Assembly: GCF_050589705.1 (NCBI RefSeq)
Contig: NZ_JBNGOT010000003.1
Span: 62,001-126,000, forward strand
From: Sunxiuqinia rutila
GTDB taxonomy: Bacteria; Bacteroidota; Bacteroidia; Bacteroidales; Prolixibacteraceae
Reading direction: 5' to 3'
Length of the DNA: 64,000 nucleotides
The notes beneath the pieces are model-generated. The model did not search any database, had not been told where the DNA came from, and saw only the letters and a list, made by a program, of their open reading frames with translations. Position 1 is the first letter of the stretch, and the number at the start of each line of letters is the position of its first letter. The translations under genes and the position numbers were made by a program. This document shows, piece after piece, positions 10,901 to 17,606 of this stretch.

Positions 10901-11315
10901 CGCTAATTTTTCCTTTTTGCTGCAGAACTCTTGTTCCTCCATTGAATCTTGCATCATTTGTTGACAATAAAATCAACTTATCTCCAAAAAAACGGTATTC
11001 AATTCCAGTATCCTCAAATATGGTCTCTAATATTTCCTCGACCGTTTTATTCTCAACTGTAATAGACACCTTCCTATCTACATCGATTTGCTCATTCTTA
11101 TAGAAGAAATGGAAGTCACTTTGCTCCTCAATTGATTTCAAAACATCTACAATGCTTTGATTTCTTACCTTAACTGACAACTTGCTATTTTGCGAATAGA
11201 CCGAGGCAGTCACCTGAAGCATACTCACCAATAAGAGAATCACTGCTAATTTCATAATTAGAAACAGTTTGTGCCACCCACTCCTCGGGTAACATTGTTT
11301 TACTTTTTTTTTCAT
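7953..11315 (-). CDS. SusC/RagA TonB-dependent transporter with STN signalling domain
   Basis: This 1120-residue outer-membrane barrel protein has a signal peptide to about residue 42. An STN (secretin/TonB short N-terminal) domain follows at about 45-118, with a carboxypeptidase-regulatory-like domain (GKVVDEEGLPLPGVTVLVKG) at about 138-212. The plug carries SIRGGGEPLYVIDG and SIYGSRAANGVVLVTTK, and the rest is beta-barrel to a terminal Phe. The STN domain is the part that contacts a FecR anti-sigma factor, and FecR and sigma genes lie directly upstream. Binding of substrate should therefore induce the locus. It imports the glycan using TonB energy. Confidence 0.94.
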   Translation of the reverse strand: MKKKVKQCYPRSGWHKLFLIMKLAVILLLVSMLQVTASVYSQNSKLSVKVRNQSIVDVLKSIEEQSDFHFFYKNEQIDVDRKVSITVENKTVEEILETIFEDTGIEYRFFGDKLILLSTNDARFNGGTRVLQQKGKISGKVVDEEGLPLPGVTVLVKGTTQGTVTNMDGNYSISNVSAGEILHFSFVGMRTQELVIGRQNRINVTMEPDAIGLEEVVAIGYGTKSKRKVLNSISKVDAEKLENASYSNMGQALAGVSPGVILKQSGGGPGNDVPSISIRGGGEPLYVIDGVVSFKNDYANLSPNDVQDISILKDAGASAIYGSRAANGVVLVTTKEAKGNSISYSNLFSTSTPALKPDFLSSYDYASFNNEIAGMYGITKPWNDEALQKFKDGTDPNYPSTNWWDEVFKPAPSQRHNLSVSGKEESIDYLFSLSFQEQGSAYKSSDAHNLKKYNFLSKVGKSYDKLGLKFDFTVRSTFTDYKDVPFSYWFIFGHVNNTLPYQKPYDEQGRYLAINSTNNPAYETDPANGYNNSWNRYFNGISTVTWDVPWVKGMQLGFMTNYNLNFSKSKQWRTLQPVYSNAGDKNEQSAPTLSESRATSRNYTLQSFIKYERTFGDHNLDLSLFYEESEGYYSNLSASRRDYVSDAIDYLFAGPQDGLTNSGSGDEYARRGYIGRLGYDYKDKYLLSASFRYDGSERFREDDRWGFFPSIGLGWRISEESFYKNLISESIINNMKLRASYGETGNDAVARFAFLSTFQPVEKRYFWGGSWIGGYSDNGLPAGNITWYTQKSYNVGLETDFFNNRLKTVFDGFYYRTNGYLANPEDVYTTPLGTSLPKINYGSTRRGGYEINLNWNDKIGDLEYSLGFNLTHYESFWELKPDESESSLKNPRTRETYESNYTGTGYSSLGYYNTNQDILNSPRRLGSVDLLPGDLKYKDLNGDGQINGDDFGRIGNGGSPDYYYGINLGASYRGFYMSAVIQGASNFDMWLDGRYSYDDGGADLLTVKPQTDVWTSGNPNARFPRINPTGKRENNVGPTSDAWLLTLSYVRLKNIELGYNFKMPQLQKVGINDLRVFVNGTNLLTYAPKVDGIFDPEASDGFGYGYPVEKVMSIGLNVKF

Positions 11316-11344
11316 AAATTTGTTTGACTTTAAATTATTAAAAT

Positions 11345-11398
11345 GGTGTTAGCGCACCGGTTAATTTATTTCAGTGTCGGTGGATGTTAGCGCATCCA
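11345..11398 (-). repeat. Two small hairpins with the same loop between fecR and susC
   Basis: On the transcribed (minus) strand two stem-loops share the hexaloop CGCTAA. The first has stem TGGATG/CATCCA (11381-11398) and the second has stem GGTG/CACC (11345-11358). The stems differ but keep pairing, while the loop is identical. They fill most of the 90-base gap between the fecR stop and the susC start. A protein- or RNA-binding element is plausible. Confidence 0.55.
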
Positions 11399-11405
11399 TC
11401 GACTT

Positions 11406-12437
11406 TTATCTACAATTTTGACTAGGGGATTCACCCTTTACCTTTTTTTGAATAATTATCTTCCGCTCTTCTACATGGTATTCAATTGGATGAGTATGTT
11501 TTATAATCTCAAAAACCTCCAGTATCGTTTCGTTTCGGATGGTTCCGGTATAATGTTCATTCAATATTGATTGGTCAACAACTTCAATTTCAATATCATA
11601 TTTTCGCTCCAATAGCTTAATCAGATCCCCAAAAAGCATATCAAGGAAAATCAGTTTATTATCTTTCCAGGAAGTGTATAAATGTGTGTCAACATGTTCT
11701 TTACGCTGAATCTTTCGATGGATTTTATCAAAAACCAATTGTTCGCCAGGCTTTAAGACAATCTCCTCTTTAAACATTAAATGGTCTGAAGACAAAATTC
11801 GGATAGATCCTTTTTCAAGGGTAGTGACAACTCTGTGCTCCGCTTCATAGTTTTTCACATTAAATTGGGTTCCTAAAACTTCAACGTTGTAATAGGGGGT
11901 GTGAACGATGAAAGGCTTCTTTTCATTTCTTTTGACATCGAACCAAGCCTCGCCCGTAACAAAAACCTCACGTTTTTTACTCGTTTCATTCACATCATAT
12001 TTTATTTCAGAACCAGCATTCAGGTAAATGAGTGTTCCATCAGGTAAGATGGTTTGAGAAACAGACCCTTTGGGTGCTATTGTCGTCAAATAAACTGGAA
12101 CTTTCTGCTTATAGTTTTGCATGATTAAACTACCAACGAGCAAACCGATAGCAACCACAGCTGCGGTTAGTGACCAATTAATTCTTCTTCGTATAGTTAG
12201 TACCGCAGGTCTAGTGGTATTTATGCGGTTTTTAAATCGCTCCCACTCTTGTGTAGTTTGCGCCATCTCTGCAACATCAGCCACAGAGCTTTCCCACAAA
12301 TCTTTTATTTTAGTGTAGTAACGTGCATTACGATCAGATTGCGACATCCACTGCAACAGTCGCGCTCGCTCTGCATTAGTGATATCTCCGTCTAACTCAG
12401 CAATGATTAATGATTTTATTGATCGTTTCTCTCTCAT
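11406..12437 (-). CDS. FecR family anti-sigma factor
   Basis: This 343-residue protein has a cytoplasmic N-terminal helical sigma-binding part, a single membrane segment at about 86-108 (WSLTAAVVAIGLLVG), a periplasmic FecR domain at about 125-225 (KGSVSQTILPDGTLIYLNAGS, then VEVLGTQFNVK) and a DUF4974-like C-terminal domain ending in IEYHVEERKIIIQKK. It holds the ECF sigma factor inactive and receives the signal from the STN domain of the adjacent SusC. It lies downstream of the sigma gene with a 164-base gap and directly upstream of susC. Confidence 0.92.
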   Translation of the reverse strand: MREKRSIKSLIIAELDGDITNAERARLLQWMSQSDRNARYYTKIKDLWESSVADVAEMAQTTQEWERFKNRINTTRPAVLTIRRRINWSLTAAVVAIGLLVGSLIMQNYKQKVPVYLTTIAPKGSVSQTILPDGTLIYLNAGSEIKYDVNETSKKREVFVTGEAWFDVKRNEKKPFIVHTPYYNVEVLGTQFNVKNYEAEHRVVTTLEKGSIRILSSDHLMFKEEIVLKPGEQLVFDKIHRKIQRKEHVDTHLYTSWKDNKLIFLDMLFGDLIKLLERKYDIEIEVVDQSILNEHYTGTIRNETILEVFEIIKHTHPIEYHVEERKIIIQKKVKGESPSQNCR

Positions 12438-12601
12438 TAGTATCTCTGTTTAATGCTATGACACATGAATACAGTTTACCCCTACCTCTTTGAGGTATAT
12501 TTTTTGAAAGAGCAACGAGAAGGTGAAAAGAATAAACGATCTACAGTGAAGGAACGGATTAAATACAATCAGGTTATTGAAGATTAAAAGACATCGAAGA
12601 A

Positions 12602-13192
12602 TCACATTTTTGAAATAAACATAGCTAACAAAACTCCTACATATTCGGCAAGTTCATGACGTAAGATTACCAACGCTTTCGAGATATGTTTCTCAACCAT
12701 TTTAACAGAAATCCCCAGACGTTCAGCAATCTCCTTGTTTTTCAATCCCTCGAAGCGACTCATTTTGAAGACTTCTTGGCATTTTGAAGGCATCTGTTCA
12801 ATCACTTCAGCTATTTTCTCCTCCAATTCTTGCTCTATCAGACTAAGGTATGGCGTCTTTGTTCCATCATAAACCTGCCGCTCCAATTCGGCGATTCTTG
12901 TACTAATTTCGGCTTCGGCATTTTCTTTGATCGATAAATGTCGATTGTAATTTAAGCAGCTATTTTTAACCGATTGGTACAAATAGGCCTTGGGAGACTT
13001 TTTAATATCTAACTGATCAGTCTTTTCCCACAACATAAAAAAAGCATCTTGTACCAAATCACGAGACACCTGCATGTCACCAATAAACTTGTTGGCAAAA
13101 AGAACAAGTCTACCGTGATAATTAAAAAACAGTTCTTCAAAAATTTCAACGTCTCTGTTTTTTATACCAGATATGATTCTTTTATTGTCGAT
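12602..13192 (-). CDS. ECF sigma-70 factor of the polysaccharide locus (start codon problem)
   Basis: The first ATG (13075) gives only 157 residues and cuts region 2 in half. Reading upstream in frame adds 39 codons to 13192, directly after a TGA. These encode a normal region 2 start (RIISGIKNRD, IFEELFFNYHGRL, VLFANKFIGD) running into VSRDLVQDAFFMLWEK. No ATG, GTG or TTG exists in that extension; the residue where Met is expected is an ATC codon. The C-terminal region 4 helix-turn-helix (LKNKEIAERLGISVKMVEKHIS) is intact. The full frame of about 196 residues fits ECF factors. It is either started from a non-canonical codon or damaged. Confidence 0.8.
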   Translation of the reverse strand: MDNKRIISGIKNRDVEIFEELFFNYHGRLVLFANKFIGDMQVSRDLVQDAFFMLWEKTDQLDIKKSPKAYLYQSVKNSCLNYNRHLSIKENAEAEISTRIAELERQVYDGTKTPYLSLIEQELEEKIAEVIEQMPSKCQEVFKMSRFEGLKNKEIAERLGISVKMVEKHISKALVILRHELAEYVGVLLAMFISKM

Positions 13193-13217
13193 TCAATTTT
13201 AAGATTAATTGAGCTGA

Positions 13218-13225
13218 CAAACTTA
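13218..13225 (-). promoter_or_regulatory. Candidate -7 element for the sigma-fecR operon
   Basis: The minus strand reads TAAGTTTG, a perfect match to the Bacteroidota -7 consensus TAnnTTTG. No clear TTTG is found at the expected -33 position. It would start transcription about 20 bases before codon 1 of the long sigma reading frame at 13192, which supports that longer frame as the real gene. Confidence 0.45.
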
Positions 13226-13791
13226 CAAAATCAACACCATATTGCCATGCCTTCCTATCTCGAATCATTTTCTTCCTTCAACATCTTTTCATAAAGCTCC
13301 TCCCATCTAAGCATTCAATCAGCTTTTTCTTTTTGCTATCAGCAATGGAGTTGTTATCCATGCTTGAGAAGAGATACACTAACTGTCAAATCAAGATAGT
13401 TGTCAATTGACTTGAAATACTCCTCCAAAACTGCAGAAATCAAACCTAACAGCAAAGTTGAATATCTGAATAAGCTTATCCTCTATTCTATCAAATTTAA
13501 AAGGTCAGAGAAAAGAGAAACAAACTTTATCGGAGATTCTGAAGGCAATGAAATTATTGATAAAGACCACTGTTTTTACAAACACTCCAAACACAGGAAA
13601 ACCATTACGGCAGTATAAAATGATAAAACGGTTGATTTGGATTTAATTTAATCAATTTGTATATTTAAGTTGGCATAAGTTCTTTAATATTGTTGAAGGT
13701 GATTTATCGAGACCACAAGAAATGGCAATGATCTACACTACTGAATAAAAGCGCATTAACATTACAAAACATGCACCTTTACTGGGCACAA

Positions 13792-13827
13792 AAGCATTTA
13801 AATCATAGATTTAGATGCTTTTTTTAT
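13792..13827 (+). terminator. Intrinsic terminator with no assigned upstream gene
   Basis: The stem AAGCATTTAAATC (13792-13804) pairs with GATTTAGATGCTT (13808-13820) with one mismatch and a 3-base loop, followed by a run of T on the plus strand. No plus-strand gene is recognised within the preceding 700 bases, so a small RNA or lost gene may end here. Confidence 0.6.
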
Positions 13828-13941
13828 TTTATTAGGAATAAGTACAACTGCCTAAGCATATTGAATTCTGGCTCATACTGAACAAACAGAGGCCACTCCC
13901 TGAAGAATAGCCTCTGTAAAATCAATTACCACAAATAACCT

Positions 13942-15621
13942 TTATTTTACTGTGAGATTACTTTCAATGAATCCACCTAAGGCCAGGTAGTCTTCGTAAA
14001 GCTTTTGATACTTCGCGACATTCTCAGGTATGGGATGATATTCCATTTCGAAACCGCCACCCATTTTCTTCTGAGCCTCGTTGGTTGTTGCATAAACACC
14101 GGCTACAACGGCAGCAGCCATGGCTGATCCTAAAGCACAAGCCTGCTCAGACCGGGCCACTTTAATTGGCATATTCAACACATCGCATACGATTTGCATC
14201 ACTAGTTTTGATTTTTTCGCAACGCCCCCAAGAGCAATAACGCCATCAATACGAACGCCTTCACGTAAAAAGCGATCAACAATGGCTTTTGAGCCAAAGG
14301 CGGTGGCTTCAACCAGTGCACGGAAAATACGGGGTGCATCCGTTCCCAATGTCAAGCCTGCAATAGCCCCTTTCAGGTTTTGGTTGGCATCAGGCGTACG
14401 ACGGCCATTCATCCAGTCGATTGCCAGAACACCACTCTCCGCAATTTCAATTTTGGCAGCTTCCTTAGAGAGTTCCACAATCATCTTGTCACTCATTTCG
14501 TCAAGCAAAGCCTGACGTTGCTCTTCTGTTACCAATGATGAATTGGCCAGAATTTGCTCAGCCGGCCACATCAACACCCGCTTAAACCAGGCATAAATAT
14601 CACCAAAAGCAGATTGTCCTGCTTCCATTCCCAGCATTCCGGGCATAATGGAGCCATCAACCTGACCACAAATTCCGGATACCAGCCTATCACCTATTTC
14701 TTCCATGGGTGCCACCAGCATGTCGCAGGTTGAAGTTCCCATCACCTTGCTTAAATGATAGGGTTCAATTTCAGCGCCAATAGCTCCTAAATGGGCGTCA
14801 AAAGCACCAACTCCAATCACCACATTGGTTGATAGGCCCAACTTGTCGGCCCACTCCTGTGAAAGATTTCCAATGGCCACATCACAAGTGAAAGTCTCTT
14901 TATATAGGCGGTCACGCAAACCTCCCAACATCGGATCCAATGCAGTCAGAAATTCTTCAGAAGGAAGACCTCCAAACGCATCGTGCCACATAGCTTTATG
15001 ACCGGCAGCACAACGACTGCGTTTCAAGGTTTTTGGACGTGTATTTCCGGTCAGTACTGCCGGAATCCAATCGCAATGTTCTACCCACGAATTAGCAGCA
15101 CGATAAACGGCCGGATCAACCCGTGAGATATGTAACAACTTAGCCCAAAACCATTCCGAAGAATAAACCCCACCTTCAAATTTGGTAAAGTCAATCTCCC
15201 ACTTTCGGGCCAAGGCATTGATTTCATCAGCTTCCTTTACCGCAGTATGGTCTTTCCATAACACAAACATGGCATTCGGATTTTCTTCAAAACCGGCCGT
15301 TAATGCTAGTGGTGTTCCTTTTTCATCCACCGCTACAGGAGTTGATCCGGTTGTATCAACCGAAATTCCGACAACATTTTGAGCCACTCCTGCCGGAGCT
15401 TGTTTCAAAGCTTCAACAATAGTGTATTCCAAGCCCTCCAGGTAGTCTTTCGGATGCTGGCGAAACTGGTTCTGAGCAGTATCGCAATACAATCCCTTTT
15501 TCCAACGCGGATACTCAAAAAAAACACTGGAAATCTCCTCTCCAGTTTCTACATTCACCAGCAATGAACGTACTGAATCTGATCCATAGTCCAGTCCAAT
15601 GGTATATTTGATTTCTTTCAT
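13942..15621 (-). CDS. araB: L-ribulokinase
   Basis: This 559-residue FGGY-family sugar kinase fits AraB in length and begins IGLDYGSDSVRSLLVN, the first phosphate-binding loop. GISVDTTGSTP and GVGAFDAHLGAIG belong to the ribulokinase pattern, with a C-terminal ATP motif (VIALGGVAKKSKLVMQI). It phosphorylates L-ribulose to L-ribulose-5-phosphate in arabinose catabolism. No araA or araD gene lies in the window. It is divergent from the ROK repressor gene across a 700-base gap, so that repressor may also act here (inference). Confidence 0.93.
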   Translation of the reverse strand: MKEIKYTIGLDYGSDSVRSLLVNVETGEEISSVFFEYPRWKKGLYCDTAQNQFRQHPKDYLEGLEYTIVEALKQAPAGVAQNVVGISVDTTGSTPVAVDEKGTPLALTAGFEENPNAMFVLWKDHTAVKEADEINALARKWEIDFTKFEGGVYSSEWFWAKLLHISRVDPAVYRAANSWVEHCDWIPAVLTGNTRPKTLKRSRCAAGHKAMWHDAFGGLPSEEFLTALDPMLGGLRDRLYKETFTCDVAIGNLSQEWADKLGLSTNVVIGVGAFDAHLGAIGAEIEPYHLSKVMGTSTCDMLVAPMEEIGDRLVSGICGQVDGSIMPGMLGMEAGQSAFGDIYAWFKRVLMWPAEQILANSSLVTEEQRQALLDEMSDKMIVELSKEAAKIEIAESGVLAIDWMNGRRTPDANQNLKGAIAGLTLGTDAPRIFRALVEATAFGSKAIVDRFLREGVRIDGVIALGGVAKKSKLVMQIVCDVLNMPIKVARSEQACALGSAMAAAVVAGVYATTNEAQKKMGGGFEMEYHPIPENVAKYQKLYEDYLALGGFIESNLTVK

Positions 15622-15656
15622 TTTTAGTTCCTGATATTTAGTGGTTAATTAGATAT

Positions 15657-15689
15657 TAAACGTATTGATTACTTTTCTTTTGTCACAAA
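15657..15689 (-). promoter_or_regulatory. Candidate araB promoter
   Basis: On the minus strand TTTG (15686-15689) is followed after 21 bases by TACGTTTA (15657-15664), one mismatch from TAnnTTTG. It lies 36 bases ahead of the araB ATG. The match is suggestive only. Confidence 0.35.
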
Positions 15690-16210
15690 AACTACACTAT
15701 TGCGATTCTGACTAAAAATTACTTTTTCAACTGTAATAAAAATGATACGACTCATCATCACTGAATCGTCAAACAAATAAGTTCATCATGTTTAGTAGAT
15801 GTCTCAAACTTATTAAAAGTATATTACACTCTTGTATTATAAGGTTAAAAAGTTCTCAAATATGTTACATAACAACTTTTAGAAAATCCCGCAGATACTT
15901 TTCCAATAATTTGCTCTTCCCATTTCAATTATTCATGAAAATCCAAGGCTTTTCACGTTTCATCCACCTTCTAAAAATGCGTCGAAAAGAAACCGGAAAT
16001 ATTAATTAATTGCTAAAGTTTTTTCAATAAAGCGTAAAAAAACGACCTCAGAACCAGTTTCACGCTTCAAAATACCTTCAAAAAACAAAATCAACCATAA
16101 ACAAGAAGACAGCCCCAAAGCAAACCAGCCAAACAGCCAAACACAAAACCAAACCAACAACAAGCAATTTGCTCAAAACACACCCACAATAACTTCTTTT
16201 TGCATTTAGT

Positions 16211-16257
16211 GTTAAAATAGTTTAAAATTAAATTTTCTTTTCCTAGTTTCGTTTTGT
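16211..16257 (+). promoter_or_regulatory. Conserved promoter block of the ROK-SusC-SusD unit (copy 1)
   Basis: This 47-base AT-rich block starts GTTAAAA and contains CTAGTTTCG, near the TAnnTTTG consensus. A matching 48-base block lies at 22827-22874 with about 80 percent identity by eye. The two blocks end 64 and 65 bases before the ATG of the ROK gene and of the ROK remnant, so the whole upstream region was duplicated. Confidence 0.6.
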
Positions 16258-16321
16258 AATTTTTTTCAAAAGATCTTAATCTTTAAGAATTATTTAAGCA
16301 ATGTAAATTGACTATCAAGCC

Positions 16322-17554
16322 ATGGTCCTACACAGGAAAAAAGAAACAGACAATATGGCCATACGAGAATTGAAACGCTACCGGCTACGGATGCAGATCA
16401 TTACTCACCTGTACAAGCAATCGCCGCAATCTGCTTTATCGTTAAGCAAGCAGTCGCACGTAAGCTTGCCAACAGTTCGTTCAGTCCTCGATCAGTTAAT
16501 TTCAGAAAAAAAAGTTTGTATCACCGGCACAGGCGAATCTCAGGGAGGTCGTCGTCCAGTACTCTACAGTCACGCTGAAAATGCCTACCACATTGTAGCC
16601 ATTGAGTTTGGTCACTATAAAGCCAGAGCCATCCTCATAAACAGCCTCAATCAGAGAATTACCGCAATACACGAGTATTCAACAAACATCAATGATCCAC
16701 TTCTGGAAGAACACATGGAAACAGCCATTAACCATCTTCTAGAAGAATCGGGACTGGAAAGAGAACAAATCCGTGCTATTGGAGTAAGCATGCCCGGACT
16801 TATCCATTCTGAAAACGGTATAAACCAAACGATAAAAAATCCGGCGAACAGAAATATCAGGAAACGTTTAACCCATCATTTTCATAAGCCGGTTTACATT
16901 GAGAATGATGCCCGCATGCAAGCCTTGGGTGAATTCATTTTTGGCAAGGCAAAAAACACTAGAAACACACTGGTTTTAAACTGGAGCTGGGGTCTGGGAC
17001 TGGGAATCATCTTAAACGGACAAGTTTACCAGGGGGACAAAGGATGCGCCGGAGAGTTCAGCCACATCCGGATTCTTCCCGAGGGAGAATTGTGTGAATG
17101 TGGTAAAAAGGGCTGTCTTCAAACCATTGCCTCCACCCAAAAACTGCTGGACATGGCAGCATCAGCAATCAAAAAAGGAACGGTATCGCAGTTAACCAAT
17201 CGTTTTTCGTCGGCGCTTTCAAAAATCACCGTTGATGATATTATTGATTGTGCGCAAAACGGCGATGAACTTGCCATCTCCTTATTAAATAAAATCAGTA
17301 CAAAATTAGCCTGGGGACTATCCATCCTCATTCAACTATACAATCCTGAGCTCATTGTCCTGAATGGGGCACTGGCAAAAGCCGGGAAATACATTTTAAT
17401 GCCCATTCAGCAAGCTCTGAATCAGTATTGCCTTGAGAATATTTCACACCATGTAAAAATTGAAATTTCAGAAATGGGCGAACAATCGGGGCTAAAAGGA
17501 ACAAGTGTTATGACCTTTCAAAAAATATTCCGGGACAAATCCCTGGATAATTAA
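16322..17554 (+). CDS. ROK family transcriptional repressor
   Basis: This 410-residue protein has an N-terminal winged helix-turn-helix (about 18-75: LSLSKQSHVSLPTVRSVLDQL) and a ROK sugar-sensing domain. The zinc site CECGKKGC is intact, though the Glu that normally follows is Gln. The kinase phosphate loop DxGxT is replaced by EFGHYK, so it should be a regulator, not a sugar kinase. Homologues include NagC, Mlc and XylR; the effector is unknown. An alternative ATG is at 16355. It precedes the first SusC gene by 52 bases and probably controls the following transporters. Confidence 0.9.
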   Translation: MVLHRKKETDNMAIRELKRYRLRMQIITHLYKQSPQSALSLSKQSHVSLPTVRSVLDQLISEKKVCITGTGESQGGRRPVLYSHAENAYHIVAIEFGHYKARAILINSLNQRITAIHEYSTNINDPLLEEHMETAINHLLEESGLEREQIRAIGVSMPGLIHSENGINQTIKNPANRNIRKRLTHHFHKPVYIENDARMQALGEFIFGKAKNTRNTLVLNWSWGLGLGIILNGQVYQGDKGCAGEFSHIRILPEGELCECGKKGCLQTIASTQKLLDMAASAIKKGTVSQLTNRFSSALSKITVDDIIDCAQNGDELAISLLNKISTKLAWGLSILIQLYNPELIVLNGALAKAGKYILMPIQQALNQYCLENISHHVKIEISEMGEQSGLKGTSVMTFQKIFRDKSLDN

Positions 17555-17606
17555 GTTCTCAAATAAACATCTTTTTTTATTTAACAACTATGTAAAACAA
17601 ATCTCT

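Larger units (their letters stand above)
13193..13941. other. 749-base gap between the sigma gene and araB
   Basis: No convincing gene. It holds the sigma -7 element near 13220, a 72-codon frame with a TTG start (13400-13618) that resembles no known family and lacks coding character, and a plus-strand terminator at 13792-13827 with no obvious gene before it. A very small frame (MAMIYTTE, 13721-13747) precedes that terminator. Confidence 0.5.
15622..16321. other. 700-base divergent intergenic region, araB / ROK repressor
   Basis: It carries the candidate araB promoter on the left and the conserved ROK promoter block (16211-16257) on the right. Bases about 16065-16200 are strikingly poor in G and rich in A and C on the plus strand, with repeated CCAAAC-type words. 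A 73-codon frame at 15788-16009 has no recognisable features and is not called as a gene. Confidence 0.6.

Noticed and set aside
13400..13618. 72-codon plus-strand frame with TTG start
   Set aside because: No family resemblance, no promoter or conserved motif, and it ends about 170 bases before the nearest terminator; kept only as a comment on the gap.
15788..16009. 73-codon plus-strand frame between araB and the ROK gene
   Set aside because: Composition looks like AT-rich intergenic sequence and no domain or signal is visible.
16322..17554. ROK protein as a sugar kinase
   Set aside because: It has an N-terminal helix-turn-helix and lacks the DxGxT phosphate loop, so a regulator is the better reading.
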